A DNA stretch of 64,000 nucleotides from Salinarimonas sp046292825 (GCF_046292825.1 NZ_JBKBQG010000001.1:62001-126000), one strand, 5' to 3'; numbered from the stretch's first letter, positions 16,596 through 26,283 are shown. Notes: generated from the letters alone by a model not told the origin. Numbers and translations: made by a program.

Positions 16596-18053
16596 ATGTC
16601 GCGTTCGGTCGAAGCAACACTCCAGGCTCCAGCGAGCGTCGCGTCGCTCGGCGCGCCGGCTTACGTTCCCTTCTATCTCACGGCGCTCGTCGTCATGATC
16701 GCCGACGTGCTCGCGGGCACGGCCGCCTTCGTGGCGGCCGACGCGCTGTTCCACGTCGTGCTGACGCACGGGGATTCCCGCCCGCTCGAGTCGGCGATCG
16801 TCGGCGCGCAGGCGGGCCTCGTCACGGTGGCGACGATCTTCCTCCTGCGCGGCTATTCGGGAGCGAAGCTGCGCGGCCGCCGTCCCGCGGCGGCGACCTT
16901 CCTCCAGGGCTGGCTCGCGGCGTTCTTCGTCATCGGTTGGATCGCCTTTCTCCTGCAGCAGACCGGCGCCGCCTCGCGCGGCACGGTCGCGATCGCCTTC
17001 CTGATCGGCGTCGTCGTCGTGCTTCCCCTGCGCATCCTCGCGCTCGATACGTTCGCGCGGCGGGTGCGCGCGGCGCGGATCGCGACCTCGCGCGCGCTCG
17101 TGATCCATGACGGCCGCACGGAGGGCACGGAACAGTTGCGTCAGCATCTCGCCTCGTGCGGCGTCCACGTCTCGGCCGATTTCGGCTTGCACGACGACGG
17201 CGAGACCGATGCGGCCGCGCGGCTCTCCGAGCTCGTCGACGCCTGCCGCGCCATTCTCGCGCGCGAGCGGATCGACGCGATCTACCTCCTCGTGCCGTGG
17301 CACGACGTGCCGCGCTTCCAAGTCCTTCGCTCGTGCCTGTCGCGGCTGCCCGTCTGCGTCTACCTCTTCCCCGATCACCACGCCTCGGAGATCCTCAGGG
17401 GGCGGCGAATCGAGATGGGCTTCAACACCGGCTACGAAGTGCAGCGCGCGCCGCTCGACCTGTTGGAGCGCGCCCGTAAGCGCGTGTTCGACGTCGTCGT
17501 CTCCGCGACCATGCTCGTGCTGCTCGCGCCGCTCTTCGCCGCGATCGCCGTCGCGATCCGCCTGGACTCGCCGGGTCCGGTCCTGTTCCGTCAGAGCCGC
17601 AAGGGGTTCTCGGGGCGTCGCTTCACCATCTTCAAGTTCCGCTCCATGCATGTCATGGAGGACGGGCCGGTGGTGACGCAGGCCTCGCGCGGGGATGCCC
17701 GCGTCACCCGCGTCGGCGCCTTCCTGCGCCGGTCGAGCCTCGACGAGCTGCCGCAGCTCCTCAACGTCCTGCGCGGCGAGATGTCCCTCGTCGGGCCCCG
17801 GCCGCACGCGCTCGCCCACGACGATCATTACGAGAAGCTGATCGCCTCCTACGCGGCGCGCCACCACGTCAAGCCGGGCTTGACCGGGTGGGCTCAGGTG
17901 AACGGCTGCCGCGGCGCGACGCCGGAGATCAGGGACATGGAGGCGCGGATCGCCTACGATCTCTGGTACATCGACAATTGGACGCTCTGGCTCGACCTGC
18001 GGATCATCGCCCGCACCGCCCTGATCGTCCTGCACGACCGCAACGCGTATTGA
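16596..18053 (+). CDS. Polyprenyl glycosylphosphotransferase (exopolysaccharide repeat-unit initiator)
   Basis: A 485-aa inner-membrane enzyme of the WcaJ/WbaP class that transfers a hexose-1-phosphate onto undecaprenyl phosphate, the first step of the repeat unit. It has four N-terminal membrane segments, a Rossmann-like middle (RALVIHDGR...), a fifth membrane segment (RVFDVVVSATMLVLLAPLF), then the catalytic domain with FRSM, SLDELPQLLNVLRGEMSLVGPRP and KPGLTGWAQVNG. The sugar is unknown. ATG 16575 or TTG 16572 are alternative starts. Site A and an inverted repeat lie upstream. Confidence 0.93.
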   Translation: MSRSVEATLQAPASVASLGAPAYVPFYLTALVVMIADVLAGTAAFVAADALFHVVLTHGDSRPLESAIVGAQAGLVTVATIFLLRGYSGAKLRGRRPAAATFLQGWLAAFFVIGWIAFLLQQTGAASRGTVAIAFLIGVVVVLPLRILALDTFARRVRAARIATSRALVIHDGRTEGTEQLRQHLASCGVHVSADFGLHDDGETDAAARLSELVDACRAILARERIDAIYLLVPWHDVPRFQVLRSCLSRLPVCVYLFPDHHASEILRGRRIEMGFNTGYEVQRAPLDLLERARKRVFDVVVSATMLVLLAPLFAAIAVAIRLDSPGPVLFRQSRKGFSGRRFTIFKFRSMHVMEDGPVVTQASRGDARVTRVGAFLRRSSLDELPQLLNVLRGEMSLVGPRPHALAHDDHYEKLIASYAARHHVKPGLTGWAQVNGCRGATPEIRDMEARIAYDLWYIDNWTLWLDLRIIARTALIVLHDRNAY

Positions 18054-18431
18054 GGACAGGAAACGCCTCGATGCGCGGTGCCTCGACGGCCGCCGAGCGG
18101 CATGCCGGCAGCGTCTTGTTGCGGTGCGGCAACATCCCTTAACCAAGGCGGATTCTCTTCGGCTTTTCGCCTTGCAGAACGGAAGAGATTCTAGCTTTAC
18201 TCGGGAACATATCGGACCCGACGGCACGGAGACGACGTCGGCGAAGCTCGGACCAGTCGCAGGCGCGTCGTCGGCCTGCCCGGCCGAATTCGCGTCGCAG
18301 TTCTCCGTTTCGCGGCGACGATGTCTCGCGTCGAGCGCGTCTCTCGTCCCTGGTTACGGCTGTCGCTTGCCCGGATCGGCCGACGATCCGGCCAAGACGC
18401 GTTCTCAACCGAAACGCCCTGGAGCGCCCCC
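18054..18431 (+). promoter_or_regulatory. Leader/intergenic region upstream of cysD
   Basis: A 378-nt gap with no credible gene. It holds palindromic site B (18117-18134) and an AT-richer patch around 18135-18210 with partial inverted symmetry (GGATTCTCTTCGG against CGGAAGAGATTCT). A promoter for the PAPS operon is expected here, leaving a long 5' leader before the cysD start. Confidence 0.45.
18117..18134. promoter_or_regulatory. Palindromic site B, TGTTGC-N6-GCAACA
   Basis: Perfect arms TGTTGC and GCAACA around GGTGCG, about 300 nt before the cysD TTG start. It is identical in arms and spacing to sites A and C. Its place before the PAPS-forming operon suggests co-regulation of sulfate activation with polysaccharide genes. 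Confidence 0.6.
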
Positions 18432-19331
18432 TTGCTCTCAACTCACCTCCGCCGTCTCGAAGCCGAGTCGATCCACATCATTCGCGAGGTCGCGGCCGAG
18501 TTCCGCAACCCGGTGATGCTGTATTCGATCGGCAAGGATTCCGGCGTGATGCTGCATCTCGCCATGAAGGCCTTCGCGCCGGGCAAGCTGCCGTTCCCGC
18601 TCCTCCACATCGACACGACGTGGAAGTTCCGGGACATGATCACGTTCCGCGACGAGCTCGCCCGCTCGCTCGGGGTCACGCTGCACGTGCACACCAACCA
18701 GGAGGGGCTCGCGCGCGGAATCAATCCGATCGCGTCGGGGTCCTCGCTGCACACGCAGGTGATGAAGACGGAGGCCCTGCGCCAGGCGCTCGACAAGTTC
18801 GGCTTCGACGCCGCCTTCGGCGGCGCCCGCCGCGACGAGGAGAAGAGCCGCGCCAAGGAACGCATCTTCTCCTTCCGCTCCGCCGGCCACACCTGGGACC
18901 CGCGCAACCAGCGCCCCGAATTGTGGAAGCTGTACAACACCAAGATCCGCCAGGGCGAGTCGATCCGCGTCTTCCCGCTGTCGAATTGGACCGAGCTCGA
19001 CATCTGGCTCTACACGCTCGCCGAGAACATCCCGATCGTGCCCCTCTATCTCGCGGCGGAGCGCCCCGTGGTGCAGCGCGGCGGCACCTGGATCAATCTC
19101 GACGACGACCGCATGCCCCTCGAGCCCGGCGAGACGCCGGTGATGAAGAAGGTGCGCTTCCGCTCGCTCGGCTGCTACCCGCTCTCGGGCGCCGTCGAAT
19201 CCGACGCGGACACGGTCGAGGCGATCGTCGAGGAGATGATGTCGGCGCGCACCTCCGAGCGTCAGGGCCGCCTCATCGACACCGACGAGGCCGCCTCGAT
19301 GGAGAAGAAGAAGCGCGAGGGGTATTTCTGA
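18432..19331 (+). CDS. cysD: Sulfate adenylyltransferase subunit 2
   Basis: A 299-aa ATP-sulfurylase catalytic subunit that makes adenosine 5'-phosphosulfate from ATP and sulfate. It has the PP-loop SIGKDS (residues 32-37) and FGGARRDEEKSRAKERIFSFR, plus C-terminal KKKREGYF. The start is a TTG: the first residues THLRRLEAESIHIIREV align with the N-terminus of E. coli CysD and GGAG lies 9 nt upstream. An ATG at 18321 would add 37 unrelated residues. The stop overlaps the cysNC start by 1 nt (TGATG). Confidence 0.94.
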   Translation: MLSTHLRRLEAESIHIIREVAAEFRNPVMLYSIGKDSGVMLHLAMKAFAPGKLPFPLLHIDTTWKFRDMITFRDELARSLGVTLHVHTNQEGLARGINPIASGSSLHTQVMKTEALRQALDKFGFDAAFGGARRDEEKSRAKERIFSFRSAGHTWDPRNQRPELWKLYNTKIRQGESIRVFPLSNWTELDIWLYTLAENIPIVPLYLAAERPVVQRGGTWINLDDDRMPLEPGETPVMKKVRFRSLGCYPLSGAVESDADTVEAIVEEMMSARTSERQGRLIDTDEAASMEKKKREGYF

Positions 19332-21265
19332 TGCACAAGCACCCGTTCTACTCGGATGCCCTCTATCGCGGCAACCATCGGGCCGAGGACGGCTCCCTCG
19401 TCGCGCGCATGGTCGCGGACCATTCCAAGGGCCTCCTGCGCTTCCTCACCTGCGGCTCGGTGGACGACGGCAAGTCGACGCTGATCGGGCGCCTGCTCTA
19501 CGAGAGCCAGCTGATCTACGAGGACCAGCTCGCCACCCTCGAGAAGGATTCCCGCCGCTTCGGCACGACCGGCGAGGAAATCGACCTCGCGCTCCTCGTC
19601 GACGGGCTCGAGGACGAGCGCCAGCAGGGCATCACGATCGACGTCGCCTACCGCTTCTTCACGACCGCCGCGCGCGCCTTCGTCGTCGCCGACACCCCCG
19701 GCCACGAGCAATACACGCGCAATATGGCGACCGGCGCCTCGAATTCCGATCTCGCCGTGATCCTGATCGACGCGCGAAAAGGGGTGCTGCCGCAGACGAA
19801 ACGGCATGCCACGATCTGTTCGCTGCTCGGCATCAAGCACGTTGTGGTCGCGGTCAACAAGATCGACCTCGTCTCGTTCGACAAGGCCGTGTTCGACCGC
19901 ATCGTGTCGGACTTCACGACCTTCGCCGCGCGGCTCTCCTTCGCGTCGATCAACCCGATCCCGGTCTCGGCGCGCTACGGCGACAACGTCGCCGCGCGCT
20001 CGGGCAACATGGCCTGGTATACGGGCGACACGCTGCTCCACACGCTCGAGACGATCGACGTCGACACCGATCGCGAGACGCTGCCGTTCCGGATGGCCGT
20101 GCAATGGGTCAGCCGGCCGAACCTGAACTTCCGCGGCTATGCGGGCACGATCGGCGCGGGCGCGGTGCGCGTTGCCGATCCGATCGTGGTCGCCGCCTCC
20201 GGCCGCGAGAGCACGATCGCGCGCATTCTCGGGCCCGACGGCGACGTCGAGACGGCGAAGGCTGGCGAGGCCGTCACCCTCACGCTCGCCGACGAGATCG
20301 ACGTCTCGCGCGGCGACGTGCTCTGCCCGCCAGCGGCGCGCCCCGCGGTCGCCGACCAGTTCGCCGCCCACCTCGTCTGGATGTCGCCGGACCAGATGCT
20401 GCCCGGGCGCCAATATCTGATGCGCATCGGCATGCGCTACGTGCCGACCACGATCACCGCGATCCGCCACAAGGTCGACGTCGAGACGCTCAACAAGCTC
20501 GCCGCCGACGAGCTCGCGCTCAACGAGATCGGCGTCTGCAATCTGTCGACGACGAGCCCCGTCGCCCTCGATCCCTACCAGGAGAACCCCGAGACCGGCG
20601 GCTTCGTCCTGATCGACCGCTTCACCAACGTGACGGTGGCGGTCGGCATGATCGACTTCCCGCTGCGGCGGGCGACCAACATCCACCGCCAGCGCACCAC
20701 CATCGATCGCGAGGCGCGCGCGAGCCTGAAGGGCCACAAGCCGGCTGTCGTCTGGTTCACCGGCCTGTCCGGCTCCGGCAAGTCGACCATCGCGGACATC
20801 CTCGAGCGCAGGCTGTTCGAGGACGGGCGCCACACCACCTTGCTCGACGGCGACAATGTCCGCCACGGCCTCAACCGCGATCTCGGCTTCACCGAGGCCG
20901 ACCGCGTCGAGAACATCCGCCGCGTCGGCGAGGTGGCCAAGCTCATGGCGGATGCGGGGCTCATCGTCCTGTGCTCGTTCATCTCGCCCTTCGAGGCGGA
21001 GCGGCGGATGGTGCGCGAGATGATGGCCGAGGGCGAGTTCGTCGAGATCTTCGTCGACACGCCGATCGAGGAGTGCATCGCGCGCGATCCGAAGGGCCTC
21101 TACGCCAAGGCGCAGCGCGGGGAGATCAAGAACTTCACCGGCTTCGACCAGCCCTACGAGACCCCGTCGGCGCCCGAGCTGCACCTCGTCACCTCCGGCC
21201 GCAAGCCGGAGGAGCTGGCCGACGAGGTGCTGCGCCTGCTCCGCGCGCGCGGGATCCTCGGTTGA
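19331..21265 (+). CDS. cysNC: Bifunctional sulfate adenylyltransferase GTPase subunit / APS kinase (CysN-CysC fusion)
   Basis: A 644-aa fusion. Residues ~30-440 are the EF-Tu-like GTPase CysN, which drives ATP sulfurylase (G1 GSVDDGKST, G3 DTPGHEQY, G4 NKID). Residues ~445-640 are APS kinase CysC, which makes PAPS (P-loop GLSGSGKST, LDGDNVRHGLNRDLGF, PYETP). The same arrangement occurs in rhizobial NodQ. PAPS can feed cysteine synthesis or sulfotransferases; a sulfotransferase domain is encoded 6 kb downstream at 27598-29982, within the polysaccharide cluster. Confidence 0.95.
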   Translation: MHKHPFYSDALYRGNHRAEDGSLVARMVADHSKGLLRFLTCGSVDDGKSTLIGRLLYESQLIYEDQLATLEKDSRRFGTTGEEIDLALLVDGLEDERQQGITIDVAYRFFTTAARAFVVADTPGHEQYTRNMATGASNSDLAVILIDARKGVLPQTKRHATICSLLGIKHVVVAVNKIDLVSFDKAVFDRIVSDFTTFAARLSFASINPIPVSARYGDNVAARSGNMAWYTGDTLLHTLETIDVDTDRETLPFRMAVQWVSRPNLNFRGYAGTIGAGAVRVADPIVVAASGRESTIARILGPDGDVETAKAGEAVTLTLADEIDVSRGDVLCPPAARPAVADQFAAHLVWMSPDQMLPGRQYLMRIGMRYVPTTITAIRHKVDVETLNKLAADELALNEIGVCNLSTTSPVALDPYQENPETGGFVLIDRFTNVTVAVGMIDFPLRRATNIHRQRTTIDREARASLKGHKPAVVWFTGLSGSGKSTIADILERRLFEDGRHTTLLDGDNVRHGLNRDLGFTEADRVENIRRVGEVAKLMADAGLIVLCSFISPFEAERRMVREMMAEGEFVEIFVDTPIEECIARDPKGLYAKAQRGEIKNFTGFDQPYETPSAPELHLVTSGRKPEELADEVLRLLRARGILG

Positions 21266-21299
21266 GCGGCGCGCGCGCCGCGGCGCGGGGGAGGCACTG

Positions 21300-23024
21300 A
21301 TGGCGGCGCTCGACGTCCTGCTCGTGATCGGCCTCGTGGTCGCGCTCGCGAGCGGGCGCGTGCCGACGGTGGCGGCCTTCACGACCTTCGTCCTCGCGGT
21401 AGCCCTGTCGGGGCGGCTGCCCTTCGCGGACGTCGTCACGCTGCTCGCCGATCCGGCGCTCGTGGCGGTGGTGTGCCTCGCTCTGTTCTCGAGCGTCGTC
21501 GCGCGCATGGCGTGGATCCGGCGGCTGCTGTTCGCCCGCGGCCAGGCGAGCCTGTCGCGGGTGATGGCGCGCTTCCTCGGCATCACGGCGGCGGTCTCCT
21601 CCGTCGTGCCGAACACGGCCGTCGTCGGCGCCTTCATGGGGCCGGCGGCGAACCATCCGCGGGTGAGCCCGCACGTGCTCCTGATGCCCCTGTCCTACAT
21701 GGCGCTCGCGGCGGGCATGCTGACGCCGTTCGGCACCTCGGCGAACCTGATCGTGGTGGGCCAAGCGGCGCGCTCGGACATCGCGCTCGGGCCGCTCGAC
21801 TTCCTCTTCCCCGGCCTCGCGGCGGTCGGCGCCGTGTTCGCCACCCTCGTCCTCCTCGCCCCGCGCTTCCTGCGCGAGCCGGCCGACACGGGGGCGGTGG
21901 AGCCCGAATTCTTCCACATCGAGGCGACGATCCCCGAGGGCTCGCCGCTCGCCGGGCGCACCGTGCTCGAGAACCGACTGCGCAATCTCGGCCGCTTCTT
22001 CCTCGCCGAGGTGATGCGCGGGGAGCGGGTGCTCTCCCCCGTCGAGCCGACCGAGGTGCTGGCCGAGGGAGACGTGCTCGTCTTCGTCGGCGACGTGCGC
22101 TTCATCGAGGAGATCGCCTCCATCCCCGGGCTCGTCATCAGCGACGAAGCGCCGGCCGGGCGGCGGCAGGACAACATCCTGCACGCGGTCGTGGCGGCGA
22201 ATTCGAGCCTCGTCGGCGCGACGCTCAAGGAGGCGAATTTCCGCTCGCGCTTCGACGCCTCCGTCTTCGCGATCCGGCGCGGCAACCAGCGGCTCTCGGG
22301 CAAGCTCGGCCAGGTGCGGCTCGAGGCGGGCGATCTCCTCGTCTTCGCCGCCGGCCACGATTTCGCCGCGCGCGAGGACATCCGCGGCCAGCTCCACGTC
22401 GTCGAGACGAAGCATGCGGGGCTCACCAATCTCGACACGCGGGCGGCGATCGCGGTCTCGGCGGGCTTCGGCGTGTTCCTGCTCCTCGCCTTCACCGGAG
22501 CCGTGCCCTTCGCGCTCGCGGCGATGCTGCTCCTCGCCTTCGCGGTGGGCGGCGGCTTCCTGCCGGCGCGGGACGTCAAGCGCAATTTCCCCTTCGAGCT
22601 CGTGATCGTCCTGTGGGGCTCGCTGACGCTCGGGACCCTCATCGCCCGCTCGGGCCTCGCGAGCGCGGTGGCGGAGAGCCTGATCGGGGCGGCGCCGGGG
22701 ATCACGCCCGTATTGGCGCTCGCCCTCGTCTTCGCGACGACCTGGGCGCTCACCGAGCTCCTCTCGAACGTGAGCGCGGCGCTCGTCGCGCTGCCGATCG
22801 GGATCGAGGTGGCGCGCCTCGTCGGGGTGCCGCCCGAGCCCTTCGCCCTCGTCGTCGCCTTCGGCGCGAGCGCGAGCTTTCTCGTGCCCTTCGGCTACCA
22901 GACGCATCTCATGGTGATGACGCCCGGCGGCTATTCCTTCTTCGACTTCACCCGGCTCGGCGCCGTGGTGCTCCTCGCCTACGGGACGACGAGCGTCGCG
23001 ACGATCGCGGCTCTGTACTTCTGA
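21300..23024 (+). CDS. SLC13/DASS-family transporter with RCK (TrkA-C) domains, probable sulfate uptake
   Basis: A 574-aa transporter. N-terminal membrane helices (1-190) include SVVPNTAVVGAFMGP and TPFGTSANLIVVG. Two TrkA-C type regulatory domains follow (GSPLAGRTVLENRLRN... and NSSLVGATLKEANFRSRF...), then a C-terminal membrane half with TELLSNVSAALVALPIG and PFGYQTHLMVMTPGGY. This architecture matches SLC13 proteins such as algal SLT and bacterial sulfate permeases. It sits between cysNC (34 nt upstream) and cysQ, so sulfate is the likely substrate. Confidence 0.88.
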   Translation: MAALDVLLVIGLVVALASGRVPTVAAFTTFVLAVALSGRLPFADVVTLLADPALVAVVCLALFSSVVARMAWIRRLLFARGQASLSRVMARFLGITAAVSSVVPNTAVVGAFMGPAANHPRVSPHVLLMPLSYMALAAGMLTPFGTSANLIVVGQAARSDIALGPLDFLFPGLAAVGAVFATLVLLAPRFLREPADTGAVEPEFFHIEATIPEGSPLAGRTVLENRLRNLGRFFLAEVMRGERVLSPVEPTEVLAEGDVLVFVGDVRFIEEIASIPGLVISDEAPAGRRQDNILHAVVAANSSLVGATLKEANFRSRFDASVFAIRRGNQRLSGKLGQVRLEAGDLLVFAAGHDFAAREDIRGQLHVVETKHAGLTNLDTRAAIAVSAGFGVFLLLAFTGAVPFALAAMLLLAFAVGGGFLPARDVKRNFPFELVIVLWGSLTLGTLIARSGLASAVAESLIGAAPGITPVLALALVFATTWALTELLSNVSAALVALPIGIEVARLVGVPPEPFALVVAFGASASFLVPFGYQTHLMVMTPGGYSFFDFTRLGAVVLLAYGTTSVATIAALYF

Positions 23025-23038
23025 AGGGTCTCTTGCGT

Positions 23039-23866
23039 ATGGCGACATCATCGGGAATGGCGGCGGATCTCGACCTCTCCGCGCTCCTCGTGGAGGCCGC
23101 GCTCGCGGGCGGAGCCGCGATCATGCCGATCTACGACGGCCCGGTGGAGGCGCGCGAGAAGGCGGACGCCTCCCCCGTGACCGCGGCGGACGAGGCGGCG
23201 GAGGCGGCGATCCTCGCGCTCCTCGCCGCCAAGGCGCCGCAGATCCCCGTCGTCGCCGAGGAGGCGGTCTCGCAGGGGCGCGTGCCGGAGACGGGCGCGC
23301 GCTTCTTCCTCGTCGACCCGCTCGACGGCACCAAGGAATTCATCGCCAAGAACGGCGAGTTCACGGTCAACGTCGCCCTCGTCGAGGACGGGGTGCCGGT
23401 GGCGGGCGTGGTCTTCGCGCCGGCGATCGGGCGGCTCTTCCTGGGGCTCGCGGGCGCGGGCGCGCGCGAGGGGCGGGTCGAGGGCGGGGCGGTCGTCTCG
23501 TGGCGGCCGATCGCGGCGCGCGTCGCGCCGGCGGAGGGGCTCGTGGCGGTGGCGAGCCGCTCGCATGCGGGGCCCGACACCGACGCCTTCCTCGCCCGCC
23601 TGCCCGTCGTCGCCCGCGTCTCCGCCGGCTCCTCGCTCAAGCTGTGCCTGATCGCGGCGGGCGAGGCCGACGTCTATCCGCGCATGGGCCGCACCATGGA
23701 ATGGGACATCGCCGCCGGCCACGCCGTCCTCGCCGCCGCCGGCGGGCGGGTCGAGCGCGTGGACGGCACCCCGCTCCTCTACGGCAAGCGGCAGCAGGAG
23801 GGGGATACGGATTTCGCGAATCCGTGGTTCGTGGCTTGGGGGGCTCGCCCTTCGACATTTCGTTGA
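23039..23866 (+). CDS. cysQ: 3'(2'),5'-bisphosphate nucleotidase CysQ
   Basis: A 275-aa inositol-monophosphatase-fold enzyme that hydrolyses PAP, the by-product of PAPS use, to AMP. Metal-binding motifs are visible: VAEEAVSQG (Glu), DPLDGTKEFIAKNGEFTVN (the DPLDGT box) and the C-terminal WDIAAGHAVLAAAGG. It is the last gene of the cysD-cysNC-transporter-cysQ operon, where it would relieve PAP inhibition of sulfotransferases and reductases. The ATG at 23057 is an alternative start. The convergent GT4 gene ends 57 nt away. Confidence 0.93.
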   Translation: MATSSGMAADLDLSALLVEAALAGGAAIMPIYDGPVEAREKADASPVTAADEAAEAAILALLAAKAPQIPVVAEEAVSQGRVPETGARFFLVDPLDGTKEFIAKNGEFTVNVALVEDGVPVAGVVFAPAIGRLFLGLAGAGAREGRVEGGAVVSWRPIAARVAPAEGLVAVASRSHAGPDTDAFLARLPVVARVSAGSSLKLCLIAAGEADVYPRMGRTMEWDIAAGHAVLAAAGGRVERVDGTPLLYGKRQQEGDTDFANPWFVAWGARPSTFR

Positions 23867-23923
23867 ATCGCAGTACGCAGCACCCGCGACCCGAAGTTCC
23901 CCCAAACCACCCTCACCGCACCA

Positions 23924-25009
23924 TCAAGCAGGTTTCGCCAACGACAGATAGATCGTTCCAATTCGGTCGATCACGGCCGAGGCCTCGAAGTTCTTCCAGG
24001 CGTGGACCTTGATCGACTCGGACATCTGGCGCGACGCCTCGGGCGAGGACATGATGCGGGTCACGGCCTCTTCGATCTGAACTGGTTCGGGTTCTGTCAG
24101 CATGTAGCCCAGTTCGCCAAACTTGATCGCGTCGAACGTGCCGCCCGCCTGCGTGACGATCGGGATCAACCCGGCGCCCATCGCTTCCATCAGAGCGTTG
24201 GGCATCCCTTCCGGATGAGAGGTCGGCATGACGAAGATGTTGCTCGCGGCAAGCGCGGCGGTCTTCGTCTCGCCGCGGACATAGCCGATGAACCGCACAC
24301 CCTCGGCGCGGGCACCGTAGGACCGTGCATGCGCCTCCCAGTCGGCACGCGACGGCCCGTCACCGGCCATGCGCAGCACCGCGTCGGGGAAGCGCTCGCG
24401 GATCTGAACGAAGGCGTCTATCGCCTCGCGCCCGCCCTTGGCCGGAATGAAACGAGACATGAAGAGGATCTGCGGCGAGGTCAGCGGTGCGCAGCCCTCT
24501 TTCGGCATGACCTCTCCATCGAACATGGTGCTGATGACATGGATCGGAATGGTCGGATAGACGCGCCGTAGCGCCTCTTCGAACGCGGGAGCCAGCACGA
24601 TGAAGCACGATGCTTTCCCGACCATCCATTGCGTCACCCGAGCGCCAGGCGTGGTGCGGACGAAGAAGTGCTCGTGCGCCTTCCAGTCCCAGCCGCGGAA
24701 GAAGACCAGAAAGCTTCTTCCGAAGAGAATGCAGATCAGGATGAAGACCAGGGTCCTGACAAAAGATCGTTGGTCGAGCGATGGGTTCATGTGAATGCAG
24801 TCATAGGACTTGCCCATGCTCTGCACAAAGGTGGCGTAGTCCTTAAGCAGGCGGATCAGGCGCACCAGGCCGCCCTTCTCGCCGTCTCGCGGCCCGACCG
24901 TCATCATCTCCACCGTGACGCCGGCGAGACCGCGTCTCTCCATCAGACGAAGGAAGTTACTCACGCCGCCGATTTGGCCGGCGGAGTGACCGAGTACCAG
25001 GACCTTCAT
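23924..25009 (-). CDS. Family-4 glycosyltransferase
   Basis: A 361-aa GT-B fold retaining glycosyltransferase. The N-terminal Rossmann domain begins KVLVLGHSAGQIGGVSNFLR. The C-terminal nucleotide-sugar domain has ILFMSRFIPAKGGREAIDAF and the E-x7-E catalytic signature (E267...E275 in HPEGMPNALMEAMG). It should add one sugar of the lipid-linked repeat unit at the cytoplasmic face. Its ATG overlaps the wzy-like stop by 4 nt. It is the last gene of the minus-strand assembly operon, and its base composition is less GC-rich than the flanks. Confidence 0.9.
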   Translation of the reverse strand: MKVLVLGHSAGQIGGVSNFLRLMERRGLAGVTVEMMTVGPRDGEKGGLVRLIRLLKDYATFVQSMGKSYDCIHMNPSLDQRSFVRTLVFILICILFGRSFLVFFRGWDWKAHEHFFVRTTPGARVTQWMVGKASCFIVLAPAFEEALRRVYPTIPIHVISTMFDGEVMPKEGCAPLTSPQILFMSRFIPAKGGREAIDAFVQIRERFPDAVLRMAGDGPSRADWEAHARSYGARAEGVRFIGYVRGETKTAALAASNIFVMPTSHPEGMPNALMEAMGAGLIPIVTQAGGTFDAIKFGELGYMLTEPEPVQIEEAVTRIMSSPEASRQMSESIKVHAWKNFEASAVIDRIGTIYLSLAKPA

Positions 25010-26283
25010 TGCTTCTTCCCTTCTAGGGCGAGTCTTTGGCCGGCAGCGTTTGCCCGACTCCGGGCGCGAGTCGAAATCTGATGATGATAGAAAACGACAC
25101 CTGCGAAGGAAAACAGGACGAGCACGGGCATCCGCATCAAGAGCCCGTTGCCGATCAGGCTCGATATCACGATGGCCGCGACGATCGGATAGGCTGCTCC
25201 TTGGAACACCAATGCCATCATCACGATGCACAGAACCAGCAGGCCGAGGCCGACGAACCCGTATTCGACCAAATAGGTGAGAAACGTGTTGTGCGAGGTC
25301 GTGACCTTGTTCCACATCGCGCCGACGTAGAAATCGGACCCGGGACCCGATCCAAACAGCAAGGTCCTGAAATCGCTGATGGCGATGATGTCCTCGACCC
25401 GGCCGATCCAGGTGCCGACGCGGCCCGAGCCGATGCTTTCGAACTGGAAAGTCCCCGTCAGCTGGATGTTGACCAGGATCTTGTCGATGAAGAAATACAA
25501 GGCCGCGGCGGCCACGATCGTGATCGCCGCGCTTTTGATCGTCATACTGATGTTGCGCAACGACATCAGCGCACCGCCGACAAATGCCAGGACCGTAATG
25601 ATCGCCTGCATGGATCGGAACCCGAGCAGCATGTAGAGCGCGGCGCCGATCGTCGCCCACAAGATCAAACGCCCGAATAAACTTTGTCGCAGCGGTCGCG
25701 AGAAATAGACGATCAGCAGCAAGGCTCCGACGAAGTAACCGCTGGAATGCGGGCTCATGCCATAGAAAGGCCAGAGCCGTGGTGCTCGATCTGCGGCGCC
25801 CTGCAGGAACTCGCTTTCGTGGAAATAGGCGGGTTGCGTCATGACGAAGAGCAAGATCGCCCAGATTGCCACGCTCGAGATGACATGGACGACGCGGAAG
25901 TCCTTCGGCATCTTCAGCATGAGCATTCCGATCGGAAGCAGGATCGAAAGCGATCTCTTGTACGCCTCGTTCAGATCGGGGTAGTCGCTCGAGGCCAGCG
26001 AGATCGCGCTGACCAGCAGAAAGAGCAGGAAGACGATCATGAACGCGTTCGCCGAGGGTTCCCTGGCGACGGACCTGGCCAGCAGCACCAGCCCCGAAAG
26101 CGTCGTCAGCAAGAGCACGGTCGTGCCGGACGCGGCCGAGACGAGCGTCTCCGGCAGGATGATCGACGCCGCGATGATCGCGATCAGCAGAACGATCGAG
26201 AAACGGGTGACCGCGCCGAGAGGGTCGGCAATTCCGGTGCGCCGCGGCGGCGAGTAAGCGAGGTAGGGGGAGCTGACTGACAT
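25006..26283 (-). CDS. O-antigen ligase/polymerase family membrane protein (Wzy-like)
   Basis: A 425-aa protein with about 11 membrane segments and a long periplasmic loop. The loop holds PFYGMSPHSSGYFVGALLL, FGSGPGSDFYVGA and TSHNTFLTYLVEYGFVGLG, the SHNTFL motif typical of Wzy/WaaL (PF04932). It probably polymerises repeat units flipped by the Wzx domain encoded upstream. A second Wzy-type protein occurs at 41468-42856, so one may be a ligase or serve another polymer. The start follows a weak purine stretch. Confidence 0.87.
   Translation of the reverse strand: MSVSSPYLAYSPPRRTGIADPLGAVTRFSIVLLIAIIAASIILPETLVSAASGTTVLLLTTLSGLVLLARSVAREPSANAFMIVFLLFLLVSAISLASSDYPDLNEAYKRSLSILLPIGMLMLKMPKDFRVVHVISSVAIWAILLFVMTQPAYFHESEFLQGAADRAPRLWPFYGMSPHSSGYFVGALLLIVYFSRPLRQSLFGRLILWATIGAALYMLLGFRSMQAIITVLAFVGGALMSLRNISMTIKSAAITIVAAAALYFFIDKILVNIQLTGTFQFESIGSGRVGTWIGRVEDIIAISDFRTLLFGSGPGSDFYVGAMWNKVTTSHNTFLTYLVEYGFVGLGLLVLCIVMMALVFQGAAYPIVAAIVISSLIGNGLLMRMPVLVLFSFAGVVFYHHQISTRARSRANAAGQRLALEGKKQ

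Noticed and set aside
18432..21265. Possible nodPQ nodulation genes
   Set aside because: The proteins are equally cysD/cysNC; no nodABC or nod box was seen, and the setting is exopolysaccharide synthesis.
19262..21637. 791-codon minus-strand open frame opposite cysNC
   Set aside because: Antisense shadow of a well-conserved gene with complete GTPase and kinase motifs.
21473..23866. 797-codon open frame extending cysQ over the transporter gene
   Set aside because: The N-terminal part is the +1 shadow of the SLC13 gene; only the portion from 23039 has CysQ features.
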